DNA from: DATIRA01 sp964553405
GTDB taxonomy: Bacteria; Pseudomonadota; Gammaproteobacteria; Steroidobacterales; Steroidobacteraceae
Length of the DNA: 9,426 bases
Assembly: GCA_964553405.1 (NCBI GenBank)
Contig: CAZKLS010000105.1
Coordinates: 1-9,426, forward strand
Direction: 5' to 3'
Shown: positions 1 through 5,953 of the stretch, piece by piece
How positions within the stretch are numbered: position 1 is the first letter of the stretch
How the letters are laid out: each line of letters begins with the position of its first letter
The notes under the pieces: generated by a model
What the model was told of the DNA's origin: nothing
What the model saw: only the letters and a program-made list of their open reading frames with translations
Databases searched by the model: none
Made by a program: the position numbers and the translations under genes

Positions 1-1029
1 GCGGCGCTGCTGCTCGGCGGCTGCGCCACGACACCGCCGCAGGTGGACAGCTACCGAATCGAACTGCCGGCAGGAGTGACGGACGCCCGGGCACGGTTCC
101 GGGAGATCTTCTGCCCAGTCCTCGAGGAGCATGGCAGCGGACTGCCGGACTATCGCCCGTGCCAGCAAGCGCTGACCCCCATTGATTCCGAGCCGACCGG
201 CAGCGGAGAACCCGTGCCGCTCGGCATGTCCCGGCGACGACTGGTCGTGGCCCTCGTGCCCGGCATCGGCTATGGCTGCATCGTCGACTGGCTGCGACCG
301 CCGTCCGCTGGCGCGGACCATCTCCGGAAGTTCGGCTATGGGCAGATCGTGCTGCAGGTCGATCCGCTTTCCGGCATCGAGACCAACGCCCGCCAGATCC
401 GTGACGCGATCATGGACATGCCTGAAGAGCCGGGCCCGCCGAGGCTCGTGCTGGTCGGCTACTCGAAGGGCGCGCCCGACATCCTCGAGGCCGTGGTCCG
501 CTACCCCGAGATCCGAAGCCGTGTGGCCGCGATGGTGAGCCTGGCCGGTGCCGTCGGCGGCTCTCCTCTCGCCGAGGACATGAAGCAGTACCAAGCCGAG
601 CTTTTCCGCTACTGGCCGGGTGCGGATTGCGACGCGGGAGACGGGGGCGCCGTTGCCAGCCTTAGACCGGATGTCCGCCGGCGCTGGATGGCGGAAAACC
701 CGCTGCCACGGGAGTTGCGCTACTACTCGCTGGTGACGCTGCCGACGCCCGAGCGGGTCTCGCGGATCATCCAGAAATCCTACCGGGACCTGGGCCGGAT
801 CGACTGGCGCAATGACAGCCAGGTGATCTATCGCGACCAGATCCTGCCGGGCAGCACGCTGATCGGCTTCCTGAACGCCGATCACTGGGCGATCGCGGTG
901 CCGGTCAACCGCTCGCACCCCGCGATCGCTCGCTGGTTCGCCGACCAGAATGCCTATCCACGCGAGGCGCTGCTCGAGGCCATGCTGCGGTTCATCGAGG
1001 AGGACCTCGAGCGCGATTCCTCGAGGTGA
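1..1029 (+). CDS. Lipoprotein with alpha/beta-hydrolase fold (5' partial)
   Basis: The reading frame is open from base 1, so the gene starts before the window. The first codons read AALLLGGCATTPP: a hydrophobic stretch ending in a lipobox (L-G-G-C, Cys codon at 22-24). The mature protein is therefore probably an acylated lipoprotein in the cell envelope, and the GTG at 43 is not the real start. The nucleophile-elbow motif G-Y-S-K-G (Ser codon 463-465) follows the hydrophobic strand RLVLVGYSKG, as in serine alpha/beta hydrolases. An upstream LVVALVPGIGYG segment could supply the oxyanion-hole loop. NADHWA near the C-terminus (His codon 883-885) is a plausible catalytic His. Two Cys (in REIFCP and DYRPCQ) could form a disulfide. 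Esterase, lipase or thioesterase activity is inferred from the fold; the substrate is unknown. The stop is TGA at 1027, followed by 225 non-coding bases, so it is not tightly coupled to the next gene. Confidence 0.8.
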   Translation, partial: AALLLGGCATTPPQVDSYRIELPAGVTDARARFREIFCPVLEEHGSGLPDYRPCQQALTPIDSEPTGSGEPVPLGMSRRRLVVALVPGIGYGCIVDWLRPPSAGADHLRKFGYGQIVLQVDPLSGIETNARQIRDAIMDMPEEPGPPRLVLVGYSKGAPDILEAVVRYPEIRSRVAAMVSLAGAVGGSPLAEDMKQYQAELFRYWPGADCDAGDGGAVASLRPDVRRRWMAENPLPRELRYYSLVTLPTPERVSRIIQKSYRDLGRIDWRNDSQVIYRDQILPGSTLIGFLNADHWAIAVPVNRSHPAIARWFADQNAYPREALLEAMLRFIEEDLERDSSR

Positions 1030-1097
1030 CCGCGGGGTCGTGGTTTTCATTGAGGTCCCGCAGCCAGGCGGCTGGTGGACCCACCGGAATTCCCTCA

Positions 1098-1115
1098 GGC
1101 AAAACGGTATTTGCC
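1098..1115. promoter_or_regulatory. Perfect 6+6 inverted repeat upstream of the OmpW-OmpA gene
   Basis: GGCAAA and TTTGCC flank a 6-base spacer (ACGGTA), giving an 18-base operator-like dyad about 140 bases before the start codon at 1255. It overlaps a weak promoter-like arrangement, GGAATT (1086-1091) and GTATTT (1107-1112) separated by 15 bases, loosely like an extracytoplasmic-stress sigma promoter. That promoter reading is speculative. I see no other clear promoter in 1030-1254. Confidence 0.3.
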
Positions 1116-1242
1116 ACGACACCCGGCGGCAGCGGCAGGGTCTAGCCTCTCAGGTTGAACCCGTGTGCCTTTCGTTCGGAGAACGGGACACACCGAACCG
1201 GGCAACACGAACATCATCGGCCCTGCCGGGTTACTGAGAGTC

Positions 1243-1248
1243 AAGGAG
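1243..1248 (+). promoter_or_regulatory. Ribosome binding site that fixes the start at 1255
   Basis: AAGGAG lies 6 bases before the ATG at 1255. It favours that start over an in-frame upstream ATG at 1165, which would put 30 non-signal-like residues before a well-formed signal peptide. Confidence 0.85.
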
Positions 1249-1254
1249 ACACAG

Positions 1255-2433
1255 ATGAAATCGAGGATTCGACGACTGCTCGTCGCCGGTGGCGCGCTGT
1301 CCTTGCTGGCAGGCGCCAACGCGACGGCTGCAACCTACGCCCCCGACTGGGTTCCAGGTGACATCATCCTCCGGGCCGGCGCGAGCTGGGCCGAACCGCA
1401 GGGCGATGGCGGCAAGCACCACGACGGCGTGTCGAAGATCTATCCGGACGGTGACGACGTGCAGTTCTCGGCCGACATCACCTGGCTGTTCGCCGAGCAC
1501 TGGGGTCTCGAGCTCTTCGGCACCACGCCGTTCAAGTTCGACCTGTACAGCAAGAGCGACTCGGGCAAGGCGCGTTTCGGCGAGCTCGAGTACCTTCCGG
1601 TGACGCTGAGCCTGCAGTATCACTTCAACCCCCGCGGCACGTTCCGCCCGTACATCGGAGTGCTCGGGGCCTATGGCATCGTCACCGGCGACAAGCCGGC
1701 GAAGGATTACGGCGGCGACATCGACTTCGATTCCGACTTCGGCTTCGGTGCCGGCGCCGGCATCGACATGGGTCCTGCTGACAAGCCCTGGTTTTTCAAC
1801 CTGGCGGTCAAGTACATCGACCAGGATCTCGATGCTGACTACTGCAGCGGCAAGAACAGCACGTTCCAGCTCGATCCGCTGATCTACACGGCCGCCGTCG
1901 GCCTGCGGCTGGGACACGCGCCTGCGCCTGAGCCAGTCGCCGCACCGCCGCCCCCGCCGCCACCCCCGCCGCCGCCCCCGCCGGCGCCGACCAAGTGCGC
2001 GGACAGCGACATGGACGGCGTCTGCGACGTCGACGACAAGTGCCCCGGCACGCCGGCCGGCACACGGGTGGACAAGGTGGGCTGCCCGCTCGAGCAGACG
2101 CTGAAGATCCTGTTCGACTTCGACAGCGCCGAGCTGCGTCCGGAGTCGATTGAGGAACTCGAGCGCGTCGTCAAGTTCATGGGCGACGTGCCGTTTGCGA
2201 CGGTCCTCGTCGAGGGCCACACCGACAGCATCGGCTCGGATGCCTACAACATGGGGCTGTCGGATCGCCGCGCCAAGGCGGTGTTCGACTACCTGAGCTC
2301 GCGCGGCGTCGATCCGGCGCGCATGAGTTCCGTCGGCTACGGTGAAACCCGGCCGATTGCGGACAACTCGACGGATGAAGGAAGGCAGCAGAATCGCCGA
2401 GTGATGCTGATCCGTACCGACACGGGCATGTAA
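1255..2433 (+). CDS. Outer-membrane protein: OmpW-like barrel fused to OmpA C-terminal domain
   Basis: 392 residues from the ATG at 1255. Residues 1-26 form a Sec signal peptide (MKSRIRRLLVAGGALSLLAG, then an ANATAA cleavage region). Residues 33-220 match the OmpW family along their length: GDIILRAG, HWGLELFGTTPFK, LEYLPVTLSLQYHF, FRPYIG, WFFNLAVKYIDQD and QLDPLIYTAAVGLRL parallel E. coli OmpW segments. Residues 231-243 are 13 prolines. Residues 248-277 hold DSDMDGVCDVDDKCP and four Cys, as in thrombospondin type-3-like linkers of OmpA-family proteins, possibly binding calcium. Residues 283-388 are an OmpA C-terminal domain. Asp324 and Arg339 sit 15 apart in GHTDSIGSDAYN and LSDRRA, matching the diaminopimelate-binding Asp271 and Arg286 of E. 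coli OmpA. Inferred role: a barrel in the outer membrane, possibly carrying small hydrophobic molecules, with a periplasmic anchor to peptidoglycan. It appears monocistronic, with its own terminator. Confidence 0.93.
   Translation: MKSRIRRLLVAGGALSLLAGANATAATYAPDWVPGDIILRAGASWAEPQGDGGKHHDGVSKIYPDGDDVQFSADITWLFAEHWGLELFGTTPFKFDLYSKSDSGKARFGELEYLPVTLSLQYHFNPRGTFRPYIGVLGAYGIVTGDKPAKDYGGDIDFDSDFGFGAGAGIDMGPADKPWFFNLAVKYIDQDLDADYCSGKNSTFQLDPLIYTAAVGLRLGHAPAPEPVAAPPPPPPPPPPPPPAPTKCADSDMDGVCDVDDKCPGTPAGTRVDKVGCPLEQTLKILFDFDSAELRPESIEELERVVKFMGDVPFATVLVEGHTDSIGSDAYNMGLSDRRAKAVFDYLSSRGVDPARMSSVGYGETRPIADNSTDEGRQQNRRVMLIRTDTGM
1945..1983 (+). repeat. CCN low-complexity tract encoding 13 prolines
   Basis: Thirteen consecutive proline codons (mixed CCG, CCC, CCA) form the linker between the OmpW-like barrel and the calcium-type repeat. 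Such a run is prone to length change, and to ribosome stalling relieved by EF-P. Confidence 0.9.
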
Positions 2434-2458
2434 ACGGCCGACAAAGACCGTTCGTTCG

Positions 2459-2491
2459 AGGCCCCGGTGCGTTGGCACCGGGGCCTTTTTT
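2459..2491 (+). terminator. Intrinsic terminator of the OmpW-OmpA gene
   Basis: A perfect 12-base-pair stem (AGGCCCCGGTGC with GCACCGGGGCCT, tetraloop GTTG) is followed directly by a T run through 2491, 25 bases after the TAA. The opposite strand lacks a T run after the hairpin, so it should act for the plus strand only and not for the convergent regulator gene. Confidence 0.95.
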
Positions 2492-2572
2492 GCGGAGCGG
2501 GACCGTGCTGGTGGGCTTGCACCCGCTTCTGCCTGCCGAGTGCGCGGTTCGTCGCGTGTGTGCCCGCCGGGA

Positions 2573-3571
2573 TCACGGCGTGTCGGAGTGTGACCGCTGC
2601 CACTGCCGGGGCGACTGCCCGTGCCAGCGATGGAAGGCCCGCGAGAACGCGCTCAGTTCCGAGTAGCCGAGGATCGCGGCAAGCTGGGTCAGCGACAGCT
2701 GCGACTCGACGAGATGCCGGCGCGCGGTCTCGTCACGAATCTCCTCGAGCAGCCGCGAGAAGCTGGTCCCGCGATTCTGCAGTTGCCGCTGCAGAGTCCT
2801 GGGCGCGACGGACAGCACGGCCGCGACCTCGTCGATGGAGCAGTCCTGGCGGGAAAGGCAGCTGCGGACGACCTTGCGCACCTGCGCCACCGGGCTTTCG
2901 CTGACCCCCGCCTTCATCTCCAGCAGGTAGCGGTCGAGCAGCCTGCGCAGCTCGGGGTTCGAGCGCTCGATCGGTCGCTGCAGCAGGCCGGCGGGCAACG
3001 CGACGAAGTCCGCCTCTTCGCCGAACCGCACCGGCGCACGGAAGACCCGCTGGAAGTCGCTCAGGTCCGCGGGAGCGCCCTGCGCGAGGTGAACGCCGAC
3101 GGGAGCCCAGCCCGGGCCGAGCAATCCGCGGAAGATGTTGCACGCGAGCCCGAGTGCCTGCGCCACCTTCTGGCGGGTTCCGAGCACGCCTGGCTCGTCG
3201 ACCTGGTAGACCCACCTCAGCAGGCTGCCCGCCTGACGCAGCTCGCCGTGCGCCCCCTGCATGTGCACGCTCTGGAACCGCCGCCATTCGGCCAGCGCTT
3301 CACCGAGCGTGGCGCAGTTCTGCATCGCAAAACCCAGCGGTCCCAGGCTCCCGATGCCCTGGGCCTCGGAGAGCCGCAAGCCGAAGGTCTCGCAGCCGGT
3401 CTGCACGGCGGTTCGTTCCAGCAGGTCGCAGAGCGCGCTGAAGCTGACATAGCTGTCTGGGTCGGTTTCGGCCCGCGGGTTGATGCCCGATTCACGCAGC
3501 AGGCGCTGCGGATCGCCGCCCAGGGCGCGGGCGAGCTCGGAGTAGCCGGCCAGTAGCGTGCTTCGAATCAT
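2573..3571 (-). CDS. AraC-family transcriptional regulator (arabinose-binding-domain class)
   Basis: 332 residues, starting at the ATG whose complement is at 3569-3571 (MIRSTLLAGYSELARALG). The length and start fit AraC regulators with the N-terminal arabinose-binding-type domain, the group containing OruR/ArgR-like regulators. Roughly residues 16-200 are this sensor domain. The last 100 residues carry the DNA-binding domain with two helix-turn-helix units: IDEVAAVLSVAPRTLQRQL, then LTQLAAILGYSELSAFSRAF followed by the typical W-H-G-Q-S-P-R-Q-W ending. It should be a cytoplasmic DNA-binding regulator; ligand and targets cannot be read from sequence. It is divergent from the SYLF gene (280 bases between starts) and convergent with the OmpW-OmpA gene. 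The frame stays open upstream to 3670, but that extension is not family-like. The ribosome binding site is weak. Confidence 0.9.
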   Translation of the reverse strand: MIRSTLLAGYSELARALGGDPQRLLRESGINPRAETDPDSYVSFSALCDLLERTAVQTGCETFGLRLSEAQGIGSLGPLGFAMQNCATLGEALAEWRRFQSVHMQGAHGELRQAGSLLRWVYQVDEPGVLGTRQKVAQALGLACNIFRGLLGPGWAPVGVHLAQGAPADLSDFQRVFRAPVRFGEEADFVALPAGLLQRPIERSNPELRRLLDRYLLEMKAGVSESPVAQVRKVVRSCLSRQDCSIDEVAAVLSVAPRTLQRQLQNRGTSFSRLLEEIRDETARRHLVESQLSLTQLAAILGYSELSAFSRAFHRWHGQSPRQWQRSHSDTP

Positions 3572-3606
3572 GGTCCGGTCACCAGGCTCTTCGAGTTCTG
3601 CAGCGG

Positions 3607-3633
3607 ATTCTAGCCAGCCCGGACGTCCGGCAA
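3607..3633 (-). promoter_or_regulatory. Candidate promoter of the AraC-family gene with an internal palindrome
   Basis: On the minus strand, TTGCCG (3633-3628) and TAGAAT (3612-3607) resemble -35 and -10 elements, but with a short 15-base spacer. The perfect 12-base palindrome CCGGACGTCCGG (3619-3630) covers most of the spacer and part of the -35, a position suited to repression or autoregulation. It lies about 35-60 bases upstream of the start at 3571. The rest of 3572-3851 shows no convincing plus-strand promoter. Confidence 0.35.
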
Positions 3634-3840
3634 GGCACGGGCGGCCGCCACAGCGGTCTGGCGCCGGCACTCGGGAATCCCTGCTGCACGGGCCGTAGCG
3701 GGCGGGTTAGGCTCAGATAACGGACCGACATGGGGTGGTGGGGCTTTGATCCTGCGTTCGGGGGGCCGGGTTGCTCGGCGCCCGGGCGTCGAAGCGCAAA
3801 TCGTCCTGCCCCTCGAGCCGGAAATGGTGGTCGAAGTCAC

Positions 3841-3845
3841 GGGAG
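3841..3845 (+). promoter_or_regulatory. Ribosome binding site that fixes the start at 3852
   Basis: GGGAG lies 6 bases before the ATG at 3852 and directly precedes a signal peptide. An in-frame start at 3771 would add 27 basic, non-signal residues. Confidence 0.75.
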
Positions 3846-3851
3846 ACGGAT

Positions 3852-4430
3852 ATGCGGCGAATTATTGGCGTGATGATGGCGTTCGCGCTGCTCGCGATAC
3901 CGGGCGCGGCGGCGTATGCGGATTCCGACCAGAGCAAGTGCGCCGAGACGATCAAGCTGTTCCAGGATGCAGGCGACAGCGCAGCCTTTTTCAATAAATC
4001 CTATGGCTACGCGGTCTATCCGACGATCGGCAAGGCCGGCCTGGGCATCGGAGGGGCGCATGGCTCCGGCTGCGTCTATGCCAAGGGTAAGCCGGTCGGC
4101 ACGACCAAGCTGACGCAGCTGAGTTTCGGCTGGCAGGCCGGCGCCCAGGGTTACAGCCTGATCGTCTTCTTCGAGGACGAGCGCGCGTTCAAGGAATTCA
4201 CAACCGGTGAGTTCGAGTTCGGCGCGAAGGCCAGCGCGGTCGCGATCACGGCCGGCGCCTCGGCCGGCGCGGGCACGAGCGGCGCCGGCGCCGGTGCAAG
4301 CGGCGGCAAGAAGGACGCGACGACGATGGGTGGCTATCACAAGGGAATGGCGCTGTTCAGCATCATCAAGGGTGGCCTGATGTATGAGGCTGTCCTCTCG
4401 GGCGCGAAGATCTCTTACAAGCCGTTCTGA
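3852..4430 (+). CDS. Exported SYLF / Ysc84-like lipid-binding domain protein
   Basis: 192 residues. MRRIIGVMMAFALLAIPGAAAYA is a Sec signal peptide with likely cleavage after A-Y-A, so the protein is periplasmic or envelope-associated. The mature part follows the bacterial Ysc84/SYLF (formerly DUF500) pattern: KSYGYAVYPTIGKAGLGIGGAHGSGCVY, LSFGWQAGAQGYSLIVFF, FTTGEFEFGAKASAVAI, and the C-terminal GGLMYEAVLSGAKISYKPF. A Gly/Ala/Ser-rich segment of about 25 residues before KKDATTMGGYHKG is commonly seen in this family. The domain binds phosphoinositides in eukaryotic members; the bacterial role is unclear and may concern lipids or the envelope. Two Cys in the mature part could form a disulfide. 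It is divergent from the AraC gene and separated from the downstream operon by a hairpin, so it is probably transcribed alone. Confidence 0.88.
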   Translation: MRRIIGVMMAFALLAIPGAAAYADSDQSKCAETIKLFQDAGDSAAFFNKSYGYAVYPTIGKAGLGIGGAHGSGCVYAKGKPVGTTKLTQLSFGWQAGAQGYSLIVFFEDERAFKEFTTGEFEFGAKASAVAITAGASAGAGTSGAGAGASGGKKDATTMGGYHKGMALFSIIKGGLMYEAVLSGAKISYKPF

Positions 4431-4452
4431 CGCAGGGCCTGGCGTGTGAACG

Positions 4453-4491
4453 GCCGGCTGGGGAGGGTGGCCGCACCCTTCCCGGCCCGGC
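4453..4491 (+). terminator. Strong hairpin after the SYLF gene, possible terminator
   Basis: A 17-base-pair stem (4453-4469 with 4474-4491, loop GCCG, two G-T pairs, one bulged C) starts 22 bases after the stop. The following bases (TTCAGGGTATT) are not a proper T run, so termination may be inefficient or the hairpin may only protect the 3' end. Confidence 0.5.
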
Positions 4492-4510
4492 TTCAGGGTA
4501 TTCCGCCGTA

Positions 4511-4547
4511 GGCGCAAAATGTCAAATAACTGGCGCTGATTGTCAAA
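4511..4547 (+). repeat. Tandem direct repeat with 21-base period (possible activator site)
   Basis: GGCGC-N4-TGTCAAA occurs at 4511-4526 (written GGCGCAAAATGTCAAA) and again at 4532-4547 (GGCGCTGATTGTCAAA), exactly 21 bases apart. Twelve fixed positions are identical. Two helical turns is the spacing at which AraC-family proteins often bind paired direct half-sites. It lies 120-157 bases before the start of the dehydrogenase gene. Binding by the AraC-type protein in this window is inference only. Confidence 0.4.
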
Positions 4548-4554
4548 CGGCGCA

Positions 4555-4621
4555 GGGTCGGGCTGCGGCATCATGCGAACACCGGGGTCGCGCGCTGTCC
4601 GACCAGAAAGTGGCCCGACCC
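4555..4621 (+). other. Alternating inverted GGGTCG elements in the leader of the dehydrogenase operon
   Basis: GGGTCGGGC (4555-4563) is the perfect 9-base inverse of GCCCGACCC (4613-4621). Between them GGTCG (4586-4590) pairs with CGACC (4600-4604). Crossed pairings are also possible: GGTCGG at 4556-4561 with CCGACC at 4599-4604, and GGGTCG at 4585-4590 with CGACCC at 4616-4621. This could be a switchable leader RNA, a set of operators, or chance in GC-rich DNA. Confidence 0.25.
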
Positions 4622-4657
4622 GTCATGCCGGCATCGGAAGCGCGAGTCATCGCGCGA

Positions 4658-4664
4658 GGGGGAG
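4658..4664 (+). promoter_or_regulatory. Ribosome binding site of the FAD-linked dehydrogenase
   Basis: GGGGGAG lies 3 bases before the ATG at 4668; the spacing is a little short but the purine run is strong. It supports the chosen start. Confidence 0.7.
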
Positions 4665-4667
4665 AAC

Positions 4668-5927
4668 ATGGCTGGACGAGCGGAGCTGCTCGATGAGATC
4701 CGCGCCGCGCTCGATCGTGGCGACGTCCTGACGGGCGAGGAGATCAAGGGTCGCGTTGCGTGGACCGCGCCGCAGGACAGTTGCGCCGCGCTTGCAGTTC
4801 TGCGGCCGACCTCCACCGAGGAGGTCGCGGCCGTGCTTCGGATCTGCGCGGAGCGAGGCCAGCCGGTCGTGACGCACGGGGGTCGCACCGGCCTCGTGCG
4901 AGGGGTCGACTGCGCGCCGGGCGACCTGGTGCTCTCGCTCGAGCGAATGAACCGTATCGAGGACGTGGACCTGCAGGGTCGAACCATGACCGTGCAGGCC
5001 GGCGTGCCGCTGCAGGCGATCCAGGAAGCGGCCGAGCAGCATGGCCTGCTCTTCCCGCTCGACATGGGCGCCCGCGGCTCCTGCCACATCGGCGGCAACG
5101 TGGCGACGAACGCGGGCGGCAATCGCGTCATCCGTTATGGCATGACGCGCGACAACGTTCTCGGCCTGGAGGCNNNNNNNNNNNNNNNNNNNNNNNNNNN
5201 NNNNNNNNNNNNNNNNNNNNNNNNNNNNNNNNNNNNNNNNNNNNNNNNNNNNNNNNNNNNNNNNNNNNNNNNNTTCGAAGTGATGTGGAACGACTGGTAT
5301 CGGCTCGTGACGACGCCACCGGCGAAGTCCGCGCCGCCCCTGTCGCAGGATCACCCGTTCTACGTGCTGATCGAGTCGATGGGCGGCAACCAGGCGCGCG
5401 ACGACGAGCGTTTCGAGGAGGCGCTGGGTGAGGCGATCGAGGCCGGCCTGATCGAGGACGCGGTGATCGCGAAGTCGGCCGCTGAGTACCACTCACTCTG
5501 GGCCATCCGTGACGACGTCGAGCAGGTGATGCGGTTCAAGCCGCTGTTCATCTTCGACGTGAGCCTGCCGATCCCCGCCATGGCCGGCTACGTTGAGCAG
5601 GTCCGCGAGGCCCTGCTCGGTCGGTGGCCCGACAGCAGGCTGTGGGTGTTCGGCCACATGGGCGACGGGAACCTGCACGTGCTGGTGTCGGCCGGCAACC
5701 AGGACGAGGCGACGCGCCATGCCGTCGAGGGCATCGTGTACGGGCCACTGCAGGCCGTGGGCGGCTCGGTGTCGGCCGAGCACGGTATCGGTCTCGAGAA
5801 GAAGGCGCATCTCCATCTTTCACGCAATCCCCAGGAACTCGAGTTGATGCGGCTGCTGAAGCGCTCGCTCGACCCCAAGGGCATCCTGAATCCGGGCAAG
5901 TTGTTCGACGCGGTCCGCGCGGCCTGA
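4668..5927 (+). CDS. FAD-linked D-2-hydroxyacid dehydrogenase, D-2-hydroxyglutarate dehydrogenase-like (interrupted by assembly gap)
   Basis: A flavoprotein of the vanillyl-alcohol oxidase/GlcD superfamily that oxidises a D-2-hydroxyacid to the 2-oxoacid, passing electrons to a carrier. The FAD-binding part is visible to about residue 168: HGGRTGLVRG (70-79, the pyrophosphate loop) and IGGNVATNAGGN with IRYG (141-158). The 100-N gap then hides the usual GYDLKQLFIGSEGTLG-like segment. After the gap comes the FAD-oxidase C-terminal domain. GHMGDGNLH and SAEHGIG give His330, His337 and Glu371 (numbering counts the N run). Their 7 and 34 spacing equals that of the zinc ligands His434, His441 and Glu475 of human D2HGDH. 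It ends in LDPKGILNPGKLF, as in the family. Substrate could be D-2-hydroxyglutarate, D-lactate, glycolate or an aryl D-hydroxyacid. It is first in an apparent operon with the oxidoreductase 26 bases downstream. Confidence 0.88.
   Translation: MAGRAELLDEIRAALDRGDVLTGEEIKGRVAWTAPQDSCAALAVLRPTSTEEVAAVLRICAERGQPVVTHGGRTGLVRGVDCAPGDLVLSLERMNRIEDVDLQGRTMTVQAGVPLQAIQEAAEQHGLLFPLDMGARGSCHIGGNVATNAGGNRVIRYGMTRDNVLGLEXXXXXXXXXXXXXXXXXXXXXXXXXXXXXXXXXXFEVMWNDWYRLVTTPPAKSAPPLSQDHPFYVLIESMGGNQARDDERFEEALGEAIEAGLIEDAVIAKSAAEYHSLWAIRDDVEQVMRFKPLFIFDVSLPIPAMAGYVEQVREALLGRWPDSRLWVFGHMGDGNLHVLVSAGNQDEATRHAVEGIVYGPLQAVGGSVSAEHGIGLEKKAHLHLSRNPQELELMRLLKRSLDPKGILNPGKLFDAVRAA
5174..5273. other. Assembly gap (100 N)
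   Basis: Exactly 100 N, the usual placeholder for a gap of unknown length. The frame happens to remain the same on both sides. Comparison with the family suggests about 80 residues (about 240 bases) are really missing, so the listed gene length is not reliable. Confidence 0.97.
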
Positions 5928-5940
5928 GCGCGAGCGGCAG

Positions 5941-5946
5941 AGGGAG
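5941..5946 (+). promoter_or_regulatory. Ribosome binding site of the indolepyruvate oxidoreductase gene
   Basis: AGGGAG lies 7 bases before the ATG at 5954, within the 26-base gap after the dehydrogenase stop. This supports translation from one message. Confidence 0.8.
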
Positions 5947-5953
5947 AGAAGAC

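Noticed and set aside
1945..1983. CCN-rich run considered as a CRISPR or DNA-level repeat
   Set aside because: It is an in-frame proline linker of an outer-membrane protein, with no spacers or repeat units.
1231..2478. 415-codon open frame on the minus strand
   Set aside because: Antisense shadow of the OmpW-OmpA gene; Arg/Val-rich with no recognisable motif, and it runs through the terminator.
2621..3556. 311-codon open frame on the plus strand
   Set aside because: Antisense shadow of the AraC-family gene; no domain-like pattern, and the minus-strand protein has clear helix-turn-helix motifs.
4519..4539. Six-codon reading frame (ATG TCA AAT AAC TGG CGC TGA) as a possible leader peptide
   Set aside because: No convincing ribosome binding site and no regulatory codon run; it overlaps the direct repeat, which explains it better.
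4625..4634. Palindrome ATGCCGGCAT
   Set aside because: Ten bases only and GC-rich, with no partner copy nearby; expected by chance at this composition.
4540..4731. Small open frame starting at TTG 4540 and running into the dehydrogenase gene
   Set aside because: No ribosome binding site, low-complexity Arg/Ser-rich product, out of frame with the real gene, and it begins inside the direct repeat.
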